From assembly GCA_003130835.1 (NCBI GenBank), contig QEXX01000041.1, forward strand, positions 1-37,168: 37,168 nucleotides of DNA, read 5' to 3'. Below are positions 1 to 10,622 of this stretch, piece after piece (positions within the stretch are counted from its first letter, which is position 1; each line of letters opens with the position of its first letter). The translations under genes were made by a program, and so were the position numbers. The notes under the pieces were generated by a model. It was not told where the DNA came from, did no database searches, and worked only from the letters and a program-made list of their open reading frames with translations. Source of the DNA: Anaerolineae bacterium (GTDB taxonomy: Bacteria; Chloroflexota; Anaerolineae; Anaerolineales; UBA4823).

Positions 1-407
1 GCCATCCCGATTAAGCGGTCGGCAATCAGGGAGGCCGTAATCGTCGGCGCATCCAGTTTCGCCTGAACGGCGCCAGCCAAGCGGAAAACATCTCCACCGA
101 TCGTGGTGGGTAGGACGTTGGAAGCAAACAATCCGCTAAAGGTCAGGCGCAAGGTTTGCGAAAAGGGGACGGAGACTCCCGCCGAACGTAAAAGCACATG
201 CCAACGCAAGGTGACGGCGAAACGAGAACCGAACATCAGGAACAAAGCCAGGGCGATTCGCCAGGGCGATAGCTTTGCCACGGCAGAAGCGATTTCTTGC
301 CAACCTTGCGAGGCTACTAAGTAAATCAACACGCCGACACTTAGGAATGTACCGATCCAACGCAACCATTTCTGGGTAGTGTTTCCTGCGACGGCGAGAG
401 ATTTCAA
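1..407 (-). CDS. Flippase-like integral membrane protein (LPG synthase TM / UPF0104-type), N-terminal part
   Basis: The real reading frame starts at a TTG (407-405) and stays open to the window edge (135 codons seen), so the gene is truncated on its C-terminal side. An AGGAGG lies 7 bases before the TTG. The TTG overlaps the stop of the glycosyltransferase gene as TTGA, which implies translational coupling. The peptide has a hydrophobic first helix (about residues 10-25), a second near residue 50, and the segment LPTTIGGDVFRLAGA, matching the 'P..GGD..R' signature of the lysylphosphatidylglycerol-synthase-TM / flippase-like family (AglD C-terminal domain, UPF0104). Members sit beside polyprenyl-phosphate glycosyltransferases and are thought to act in lipid-linked sugar handling. 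That role here is inferred from context only. A longer ATG-started reading frame at 136-426 is a different frame without family-like sequence. Confidence 0.72.
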   Translation of the reverse strand, partial: MKSLAVAGNTTQKWLRWIGTFLSVGVLIYLVASQGWQEIASAVAKLSPWRIALALFLMFGSRFAVTLRWHVLLRSAGVSVPFSQTLRLTFSGLFASNVLPTTIGGDVFRLAGAVQAKLDAPTITASLIADRLIGM

Positions 408-1369
408 CCTTTTTCCTCCTGTCCATTGCGGTAGATCGAGCGCACCGTGTAGATCGGTTTATGTTGTGATTCGTGATAGGTACGGTTGAGCACCTCTGCT
501 TGTAATCCCATCAGCAAGGATTGAAAGCCCATGATGAAAAACATCACACTCAACAACAGCAAGGGAGAGCGGATGAGATGTTCACCAATGGTGAGGCGGC
601 GGATGACTAATACTGTGACCGTTAGCACACTGAGAGACATCAACACAATCCCTGCACCGCCAAAGACATAAATCGGCTTTTGGGCGTAGCTCATCAGGAA
701 CTTTACCGTAAACAAATCCAAAATGACCTTGAAGGTGCGTCCAAGGCCATACTTAGCTTTGCCGTATTTGCGTGGGTGATGATGCACAGGGATTTCGACC
801 ATCCTAGCCCCGACGCTGCTGGCATAGGCGGGGATAAATCGGTGCATCTCGCCATAAAGACGAAAACCGGTCAGCACTTCACGCCGATACGCTTTAAGCG
901 TACAGCCGTAATCATGCAGGTGTACGCCGGTAACGACGGAAATGAGCCAGTTGGCGATCTTGGATGGCAAGGTGCGGGTGAGAAAGGCATCCTGACGGTT
1001 TTTGCGCCAACCGCTGACGACATCATACCCCTGCTCAATTTTTTCTACCAACAAGGGGATGTCAAGCGGATCGTTCTGTAAATCGGCGTCCATGAGCACG
1101 ATAACTTCCCCGCGCGCATGGTCAATGCCAGCAGCAATCGCAGCCGTTTGACCGAAATTGCGGCGCAAGGTAATTGCCACCACGTGCTCTGGATCGGCTT
1201 GGGCGATTTGGTGAATCTGCTCTGCGCTGGCGTCGGTGCTGCCATCATCGACCAAAATCACTTCCCAGCTATGACCCTTAAGGTGCGACAAGGCTGTATC
1301 GAGAGCTGCTTTCAGAAGGGGAAGGTTATCTTCTTCGTTATAGATGGGGATGACAATTGAGATGTGCAT
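404..1369 (-). CDS. Polyprenyl-phosphate glycosyltransferase, GT2 family (GtrB/ArnC/DPM1-like)
   Basis: This 321-residue GT-A enzyme probably moves a sugar from a nucleotide donor to undecaprenyl phosphate on the cytoplasmic face. Visible motifs are IVIPIYNEEDN (residues 5-15), the nucleotide-binding DDGST (41-45) and the metal-binding DADLQND (94-100). Two C-terminal hydrophobic helices (about 225-250 and 265-290) match the GtrB/ArnC membrane anchor, and the length fits that family. I prefer the ATG at 1369: it has AAGGA five bases upstream and gives the family's usual N-terminus. An ATG at 1384 would add five residues. The gene lies 20 bases after the preceding membrane-protein gene and overlaps the flippase-like gene by four bases. 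In such a setting it could supply polyprenyl-linked sugar donors to the GT-C-like proteins of the same operon. The donor sugar cannot be told from sequence. Confidence 0.88.
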   Translation of the reverse strand: MHISIVIPIYNEEDNLPLLKAALDTALSHLKGHSWEVILVDDGSTDASAEQIHQIAQADPEHVVAITLRRNFGQTAAIAAGIDHARGEVIVLMDADLQNDPLDIPLLVEKIEQGYDVVSGWRKNRQDAFLTRTLPSKIANWLISVVTGVHLHDYGCTLKAYRREVLTGFRLYGEMHRFIPAYASSVGARMVEIPVHHHPRKYGKAKYGLGRTFKVILDLFTVKFLMSYAQKPIYVFGGAGIVLMSLSVLTVTVLVIRRLTIGEHLIRSPLLLLSVMFFIMGFQSLLMGLQAEVLNRTYHESQHKPIYTVRSIYRNGQEEKG

Positions 1370-1389
1370 TTCAGTCCTTAGCATCGCAA

Positions 1390-3390
1390 TTAGCGACAGG
1401 CGGTTATATCATACAGACGGCGATAATCCATGCGAAATGTTCGCTCCTCCACCAGTTTGACACAAGCTTGTTGCCAAAGCGCTGTGATCCCTTTGTCCAG
1501 TTTACTCCAATACCCTCTCGCTATATAAGCATGAGTATATCCAGCCGCTGCCAACTGGTAGGGATCCGGTCGAGCTACCATTTCCTCCCATTCAGGCAAC
1601 CACCTGCCATAATCCGCAGCAGTAACGCCGCTTGGGCGCCCAAAAACCACCATGGCGCGGGCTGGGTTTGGGTCGAAGACCTGAGCGTTCGGTTTAAGGC
1701 GATTCCAGTACTTTTGATAAAACATCAAGTCTAATCCCTGGATATAGTATGTGGTCACCGGCCGGGCAATGGCAACCAGATTCACCCCAAAGGTGACAAT
1801 GCCACTCATTGAAAGCACAACCGCCCAAATCACCAGAAGCAACTGGATTGGGTAGTGTTGTCGCTTCCATAAAGAATAGAGAGAGGGAACACTTAGGATC
1901 AGCAAGGAGAACAAAGCCGTATCGAACAGACGCGTAATACCACCCACAGAGTCCGCAATCCCAATAAACAAACTGGTCACAAATGATAACCAAGCACCGA
2001 AGAGAATGCTTTTCTCAAGAAAACCTGGCGGGGCGGTATGACTTCTCAGTCGCTTAGTCGAAAGGGGAAAAACGGCCAGTAGGGGGCCGATCAAGATCAA
2101 GATGAATAATAGCGTTGGCAAATGGAAGAAGGACAATTTGCCGAAATAAAGCGTGGAAAGCGAAGGCGGCCAAGTCCAAGCAAACTGCAGCGCACTGCAG
2201 CTTTCTAGACTGGCTTGCCCAAAAACGCCGGCAAGTGTGCGTTGAAACAGGACCGTCAGCACACCGCCACTGGTCAGTGCGAGGAGTATGGCGGGTAGCC
2301 AGATTTGGGCAGCCATTGAGAGAAAACGCAGCGAGCGATTGCGAATGGAATCCACCATCACAACCATCAAGCTACCCAAGGCGACCATCCCGAACAAATA
2401 TTCCGCAGTCAACGCGACGCAACCCAAACAGAGCCCTAGCAAAAGATTGCGCAAGAATTGATTTTCTGAAGCCTCTAATAACAAGAACAAGCACAGAGCC
2501 AAACCGACAAACGAGCCGTTGCTGGTCAAGGCTAACGTTTGCGGTTTAAAGAGCGCGTTGACAAAGGCAAAAGGGTAGGAAATGGGCCCCAAACCATCGA
2601 TTTTCCATTGGCTCAACAACACCTCATAGAGGGTAGAACCGCTCTCCAAAGCGGTATTGGTGAGGGTGATGGATTGATTAATGCGTTCCAGCCACGGCAG
2701 AGGCAAAAAGACCAAAAGCCATTGCGTGCTTCCTGCCAAATAGATCAACCCAGCCCCTAACACCGAAGCCCAGAGAGATTGGGTTTGTCGATAAAGCCAA
2801 AGAGCGGCTAGGACAAGCATCAGCGCGTGGGATAAGGCGCGCACTACATCAAAAGCGCTCCAGGGGGCAAGCTGAGCAAAATTGACAAACAATGCTGCCA
2901 TCAAATGGAAACCGTAGTGATAAGCCAGCGGGCGGTTTGGATCGAAAGGAAAATGAGGCGGAACATCGCCAGCAGCCATCCTCGAGATGATCGGGAGATT
3001 ATAGTTCTCATCAAAAATCGCCAGACCTTGATTGATCTTCAGGAAAAGCACAAAAAGGAATAGAAAAACAAAAAAGGGGGGAAGTGATTGTTGCCAAGAC
3101 TCAAAAATAGCTTGCCTAGGATTGGCAAAACGCACCCCAACGCCTGCTATTCCTATAACAAACAAGGTAGCGAGTAGGTATGACCATTGCAGACTCAGCC
3201 AATGAGAAGCAAGGTTCGTAAGCACAATAACCAAGACACTTCCGAGCCCGATTCCGCTCACCAGGCTCTCTCTCGCAGAAACACAAAATACCGAGCGGAC
3301 GCTCAGATAACCGCCCAAAGACCAAAGCAAAGCCAAGGGAATGAACCCAAGCAATGCTGCGTAAGAAGAGAAGAAATCGCTCCACACCAT
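1390..3390 (-). CDS. Polytopic membrane protein, GT-C-like, type A copy 1
   Basis: This 666-residue protein has a dozen or so hydrophobic segments and a C-terminal soluble domain of about 150 residues. I do not recognise a named family. It is clearly paralogous to the 665-residue protein at 5474-7471. Shared blocks are GLAIFDE.YNLPI.SRMA.GDVPPHF (about 122-147), YHYG.HL (157-163), the LTSNG block, a LTAE block, and NAQVFDP.P.R..VVFGR near the C-terminus. An acidic pair (D127-E128) just after a hydrophobic helix, in a loop, resembles the catalytic acidic motif of polyprenyl-phosphate-dependent GT-C glycosyltransferases (PMT/ArnT type). That is inference. The ATG at 3390 has an AGGA some ten bases upstream. 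A 52-base gap follows the preceding gene. The position between a GtrB-like enzyme and a second GT-C-like protein supports a role in transferring lipid-linked sugars outside the membrane. Confidence 0.7.
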   Translation of the reverse strand: MVWSDFFSSYAALLGFIPLALLWSLGGYLSVRSVFCVSARESLVSGIGLGSVLVIVLTNLASHWLSLQWSYLLATLFVIGIAGVGVRFANPRQAIFESWQQSLPPFFVFLFLFVLFLKINQGLAIFDENYNLPIISRMAAGDVPPHFPFDPNRPLAYHYGFHLMAALFVNFAQLAPWSAFDVVRALSHALMLVLAALWLYRQTQSLWASVLGAGLIYLAGSTQWLLVFLPLPWLERINQSITLTNTALESGSTLYEVLLSQWKIDGLGPISYPFAFVNALFKPQTLALTSNGSFVGLALCLFLLLEASENQFLRNLLLGLCLGCVALTAEYLFGMVALGSLMVVMVDSIRNRSLRFLSMAAQIWLPAILLALTSGGVLTVLFQRTLAGVFGQASLESCSALQFAWTWPPSLSTLYFGKLSFFHLPTLLFILILIGPLLAVFPLSTKRLRSHTAPPGFLEKSILFGAWLSFVTSLFIGIADSVGGITRLFDTALFSLLILSVPSLYSLWKRQHYPIQLLLVIWAVVLSMSGIVTFGVNLVAIARPVTTYYIQGLDLMFYQKYWNRLKPNAQVFDPNPARAMVVFGRPSGVTAADYGRWLPEWEEMVARPDPYQLAAAGYTHAYIARGYWSKLDKGITALWQQACVKLVEERTFRMDYRRLYDITACR

Positions 3391-3442
3391 ATTGAAATAT
3401 ATCCTGATTGCAAGCTAACTTTCAAATGACGAAAACCTTGAC

Positions 3443-5470
3443 TCAGCGACAACGTCTGTGAACTTGCTCGCGTGGCAATAAGATCTCGAAATTGAATTCG
3501 CGAAAACGCAGGTAAGGCTTATAGTAACATAAGAGGGGACGATTGACCCGCTTACGCCAGGCGCGATTCTCATCCCCAAAGCGGCCGCTGTCTCCCTGAG
3601 GCGACACATAAGTTTGGGTAGTAACAATCACGGCAAAACGACCTTGGGCTAAATCGGCATAGAACTTTTCCAAATATTCTCGATGATTTGCCATTGCCAT
3701 TTCCATCAACCACACTTTTTCGTAATCAGCTACGAGAGGCACGTTGGGTAAATATCCAAAGGTCAGCAAATGGCGTTCAGTGATTAACAATACTTGCTTA
3801 TTCTCGGCAACTGCCTTTTGTACGACCGAGGATAGGGTGTCTAACGCCTCTTTTACCCTATCAGGGGCATAGGTTCTAACGGGACGCCCCTGAAAGACTG
3901 CAAAGGGTAAAGGTGCAATGAGCAGCCAAGCAAACAGGCCTTTTACAGCTAGACGGTGCCAGTGATTATAGGTACCCTCAGCCAAGGCAACCTGTTCTAA
4001 AATAGACCTGTGGGGTTGCTCATCTTCTTGCGACTCATTCTCCACGTCGCCGCTTAGGCAATAGAAAACCAAAATCAACAAGACCACCAAATAGCCATCG
4101 AAGTTGTGCAAATTGCTGCCACCGCCGATCTTTGCGCTCACGATGATCCCGACCACAAAAAGGGCTAGCAAGATACCCGTCAGGCAAAACGACCGCAGCC
4201 AGCCCAGCCGAATGCCCATCCTTCGCTGAACAAAAAGGACACTTAGGAGCGCAGGGAGGGAGACAAAGATAATTGGCAACAGGATGCCGGTGTAATAGGT
4301 GGGGTTAGGAAGCAAGCGTTGCCAAATGAGATCAGAGGTAAAACTGGAGGTGAAGTAGGTGGCTGGATTGCCGGAAAGTTTCACATACGCCGCAGAGGAT
4401 AGGACGGCGACCAGAAAGCTGAGCAGGGACAGCACAAAAGGAGGGAATAAGTATCGCCACAGCTTCTGTTCCCTTACAGAGCGCTCCAATAGGTACAGCG
4501 TCACCAACAAAATCGCTGGCATCGGCAACCAATTAACGCGGCTAATGCCAGCCCATATCGAGGCGAACAGATACCCAATGCCAAAAAGGAAATTAGCCCA
4601 TTTTCCCGCCTTACGGGAGGGATAAAAAGCCAAGATAAGAGCCGGAATCACCAAGAGGTGGTAGTAAACTGCGCCGATCATCAAGAAAAGATAGCCATAT
4701 AACCACGCCAAACGGCGATATGGTTGAAATTGAAGTCTTCGAACCAATAGCCAAGCCGTTGCAGCAGGCATCCATACCCACAGCAAAACTTGCCATAAGC
4801 GGTGTACCCACAGGGGGAGAGGATGCAGAAAAAATGGAATCGCTTGCAACAAATAGCGACTGGGGTGGAGCGGACTCCAGGCAGCCTTTAAACCATAGAT
4901 GCGTTCTGAAAAAAAGAGTGAAGCATAATAATAACGGCTGGTCTCCGACCAATCTAATGAAAAGGGATGCGTAGAAACTTTCAAAAGGAAATACCCAAGG
5001 TTGAAGGCAAAACCTGCCAATAGAAGCGCCCAAGCATGAAGAAACTTTTTACCCTGCATCCAATGGGCAACATTGATCAACACACTCACCACCCAAGCAG
5101 TCTGGGCAAAAAGCCAGAAACGGACGATAGGCTCTACAAAGGGTTGACCATAAGGACCATAGACCAAATAGGCTGTGCCACTTAGGATGAGAGCTATCAA
5201 AATAGCCCCCACTGCTTTTGGCACTGTCAATCGCCCCAATTTCTCATCCAATTTTGACAACAAAAAGCGTCTGCGGTCTGGAGAAAGGAAAAAGATAACG
5301 AAGTGAGTCAAAAGACTGCCCACAACGAGCAGCAATGCAGCAAGGTATCGACGCGGCCAGAACCAACCTGCTTCTCCTGCAGCTTGTTGAAACAACACAT
5401 ACAGAGCGATTAGCGAGAGCAGCCCTAATCCAAGTGAAAGAAGTCGGTCAGTATCTAGCCGGTTTTTCAT
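3443..5470 (-). CDS. Polytopic membrane protein, GT-C-like, type B copy 1
   Basis: This 675-residue integral membrane protein is paralogous to the 693-residue product of 7492-9573 and unlike the type A proteins. Shared blocks are KVSTHPFSLDWSETSRYYYA (about 165-184), a block reading YGLKAAWSPLHPSRYLLQ (192-209), KIGGGSNLHN in a later loop, LLTFGYL and the nearby FAVIV strand, and PLLCYYKP near the C-terminus. The acidic residues in DWSE, in an extracytoplasmic-type loop between helices, could be catalytic as in GT-C enzymes. The hydrophobic core is followed by a soluble C-terminal domain from about residue 535. The start ATG lies three bases after the stop of the upstream gene with no clear Shine-Dalgarno, so translation probably depends on reinitiation. 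Family name not recognised. A glycosyltransferase role is inferred from topology and from operon context. Confidence 0.7.
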   Translation of the reverse strand: MKNRLDTDRLLSLGLGLLSLIALYVLFQQAAGEAGWFWPRRYLAALLLVVGSLLTHFVIFFLSPDRRRFLLSKLDEKLGRLTVPKAVGAILIALILSGTAYLVYGPYGQPFVEPIVRFWLFAQTAWVVSVLINVAHWMQGKKFLHAWALLLAGFAFNLGYFLLKVSTHPFSLDWSETSRYYYASLFFSERIYGLKAAWSPLHPSRYLLQAIPFFLHPLPLWVHRLWQVLLWVWMPAATAWLLVRRLQFQPYRRLAWLYGYLFLMIGAVYYHLLVIPALILAFYPSRKAGKWANFLFGIGYLFASIWAGISRVNWLPMPAILLVTLYLLERSVREQKLWRYLFPPFVLSLLSFLVAVLSSAAYVKLSGNPATYFTSSFTSDLIWQRLLPNPTYYTGILLPIIFVSLPALLSVLFVQRRMGIRLGWLRSFCLTGILLALFVVGIIVSAKIGGGSNLHNFDGYLVVLLILVFYCLSGDVENESQEDEQPHRSILEQVALAEGTYNHWHRLAVKGLFAWLLIAPLPFAVFQGRPVRTYAPDRVKEALDTLSSVVQKAVAENKQVLLITERHLLTFGYLPNVPLVADYEKVWLMEMAMANHREYLEKFYADLAQGRFAVIVTTQTYVSPQGDSGRFGDENRAWRKRVNRPLLCYYKPYLRFREFNFEILLPREQVHRRCR

Positions 5471-5473
5471 TAC

Positions 5474-7471
5474 TTAACGACAGTTTTCTAAGCTATACAA
5501 ACGCCGCAAGGTACCAGCCGTTCCACTTTGAATATCCAATGGAATGACACAAGACCGTTCCAAACTGGATTTCTCTTCGCTTCTCAACCGTTTCCAGTAC
5601 CGTTCGTCCAAATATAGGTGAGTATACCCCTGTTCGAGTAATCGATTGAGATCGAAGTTTTCCACAAGCTCCACCCATTGCGGTAGGGGTTTGCGGTAAT
5701 CTTGACTAACCTCGCCAACACTGCGTCCGAACACGACAACAGAGCGGCTGGGGTCGGGATCGAACACCTGTGCGTTGGGTGGCAGAGTGTTCCAATACAC
5801 CTTCGTAAAGCGAGCATCGAGCGGAGTGATAAAGTACGTAAACTGCGGTTTGGGGATAGCGAGCAATTGGACAGAAAAGGTTGCCAAGCCACTCCAGACT
5901 AAGGCAGCTAAGGTTATCAACAGAACAACTTGCTTTGGCGCAGAAAGACGGGGGAAAGCCCGAATGAGAATCGGCAAAGCCAAGATCACACCCAACAGCA
6001 AAGCGGCATCTAGGAAACGGGTGATCTCACGGGAGCGGTCTTGATAATCTACAATCAAGGAGATCAGCAACCCAATCCACGGACTGAGAAATAGAGCCAT
6101 CGTTATCCAACCGAGACGCATCCAATGATGTCTCAACCACCAAGCCGAGAGGAGCAAGAAGCCGAGAGCCGGGCCCATTTGCACCAACGCCATCACCAGT
6201 GGATTGAAATCTAATGGGTTCAACCTGCCATAATGGACCGACATGATGGCGGGCGGCCACTGCAACTGGAAGCCCGTTAAGCCATAGCCATAAACAGCCG
6301 AATCTCTGAACCAAGCTGACCATAATCGCCCAACCCAAACCGAGATGACCCCTCCGGCTAGGCTAGCCAACAAGGTTGGCATCCCCAGCAAAACAAGCCC
6401 TTCTTTGAAGAATACGGCTTTTCGGAGAACAAACATTCTAAACAGCCAGACCAAGCTAAGGGCAGCCATGATCATGGCAAAGACATGCTCGGCAGTCAGT
6501 GCCAAGGAAGCCAGTGTAAGACCAACCACGAAAGTCGTCCTCATTGTCCACCGGCGCGGTGACAGCAAAAGAAGCAGAAAAATGGTCAGGGCAATACAGG
6601 CGCCATTGCTGGTTAAAGCCAGGTTTTGAGGCAGAAAGATGCCACTGATATAGGCGAATGCAAAAGGAGGAGCACTACCTCCTTCAATAGCCCAGGAGCG
6701 GGTCAGGGCATCGTACAAGTCACTTCCACTGACCGCTGCGGAGTTAATCAATGGGAGCTGTGCACCAACGCTGCTTAGCCAGGTGGGCGGAGCAAACAAC
6801 AAAAGCCACTGTGTTCCCCCGGCAAAATAGGTCACCGTGGCTCCGATCAGTCCACCCTGCCAACGCTGCGTCAGCCTCCAAAACCACAGTGCTGCCAGGA
6901 TCAGCATCAGCGCATGGGTAAAGGCGCGCGCCAAATCAAAGGCGGACCAAGGGAACAATCCTCCTAGTCGAGTTAGCGCCGCAGCAAACAGATGCAAACC
7001 ATAGTGATAAGGTAAAACATAGGAGGGAAATAAGAAGAAGTGGGGAGGCACGTCACCGACTGCCATGCGGGAGACGATAGGCAGGTTATACCCCTCATCG
7101 AAAATTGCCAGTCCACGATTAATCAAAGAAAAGATTATCATCAACAGTAGAAAAACAAACAAGAGGCGCAATGCTACTCTAAACTCAATAACGACTTGAG
7201 CTCTAGAGATTTTCTTGCGACCGAAGGCGATTCCCATCATCAAAACCATTGCGCATCCCCAGAGATAAGCCCATTGAAAGGGTACAATCCACGAAAACAA
7301 ATTCGCCCACACCAGATGGAGCAAAAAACCCAAGCCTAATCCAACCGCGGCGCGTTCGCGGAGTTTGAGCCGCAAAACTGAGCGCGCCAGCAACCAACCC
7401 CCCAGCCACCAAATAAGCGCTAGGGAAATGATCGTCAAAATTGCGAAAGGTGAGGATCGGAATAAGTACAT
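5474..7471 (-). CDS. Polytopic membrane protein, GT-C-like, type A copy 2
   Basis: This 665-residue protein is the second type A copy. It keeps the same blocks as 1390-3390 in the same order: GLAIFDEGYNLPIVSRMAVG (about 120-139), GDVPPHF, YHYGLHL, ALTSNGACIALT, LALTAEH and PNAQVFDPDPSRSVVVFGR. The acidic pair D125-E126 is conserved between the copies, as are the HYG.HL residues, so these are the best candidates for an active site. The start ATG is 20 bases after the stop of the upstream type B gene with only a weak ribosome-binding site. Three bases separate its stop from the next gene. By eye the two type A proteins match in short blocks but differ widely between them, so the duplication is old, not an assembly artefact. 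The function is not known to me. A role in lipid-linked sugar transfer is inferred. Confidence 0.7.
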   Translation of the reverse strand: MYLFRSSPFAILTIISLALIWWLGGWLLARSVLRLKLRERAAVGLGLGFLLHLVWANLFSWIVPFQWAYLWGCAMVLMMGIAFGRKKISRAQVVIEFRVALRLLFVFLLLMIIFSLINRGLAIFDEGYNLPIVSRMAVGDVPPHFFLFPSYVLPYHYGLHLFAAALTRLGGLFPWSAFDLARAFTHALMLILAALWFWRLTQRWQGGLIGATVTYFAGGTQWLLLFAPPTWLSSVGAQLPLINSAAVSGSDLYDALTRSWAIEGGSAPPFAFAYISGIFLPQNLALTSNGACIALTIFLLLLLSPRRWTMRTTFVVGLTLASLALTAEHVFAMIMAALSLVWLFRMFVLRKAVFFKEGLVLLGMPTLLASLAGGVISVWVGRLWSAWFRDSAVYGYGLTGFQLQWPPAIMSVHYGRLNPLDFNPLVMALVQMGPALGFLLLSAWWLRHHWMRLGWITMALFLSPWIGLLISLIVDYQDRSREITRFLDAALLLGVILALPILIRAFPRLSAPKQVVLLITLAALVWSGLATFSVQLLAIPKPQFTYFITPLDARFTKVYWNTLPPNAQVFDPDPSRSVVVFGRSVGEVSQDYRKPLPQWVELVENFDLNRLLEQGYTHLYLDERYWKRLRSEEKSSLERSCVIPLDIQSGTAGTLRRLYSLENCR

Positions 7472-7491
7472 ACGCTAAGGCTCAATCGTTT

Positions 7492-10601
<3,110 letters not shown>

Positions 10602-10612
10602 CTAAGCTATGC

Positions 10613-10618
10613 TAGAAT
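10613..10618 (+). promoter_or_regulatory. -10 element for a probably leaderless FHA-protein transcript
   Basis: TAGAAT lies four bases before the first ATG and seven before the second ATG of the FHA-domain gene (10623 and 10626). There is no Shine-Dalgarno. The seven-base distance puts the expected transcription start on the second ATG, so the mRNA is probably leaderless. The -35 is not clear. Confidence 0.4.
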
Positions 10619-10622
10619 ACCC

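Noticed and set aside
136-426. ATG-started minus frame of 96 codons before the left edge
   Set aside because: Arg-rich sequence without family pattern; the overlapping TTG frame has an ideal Shine-Dalgarno and the flippase-like GGDVFR motif.
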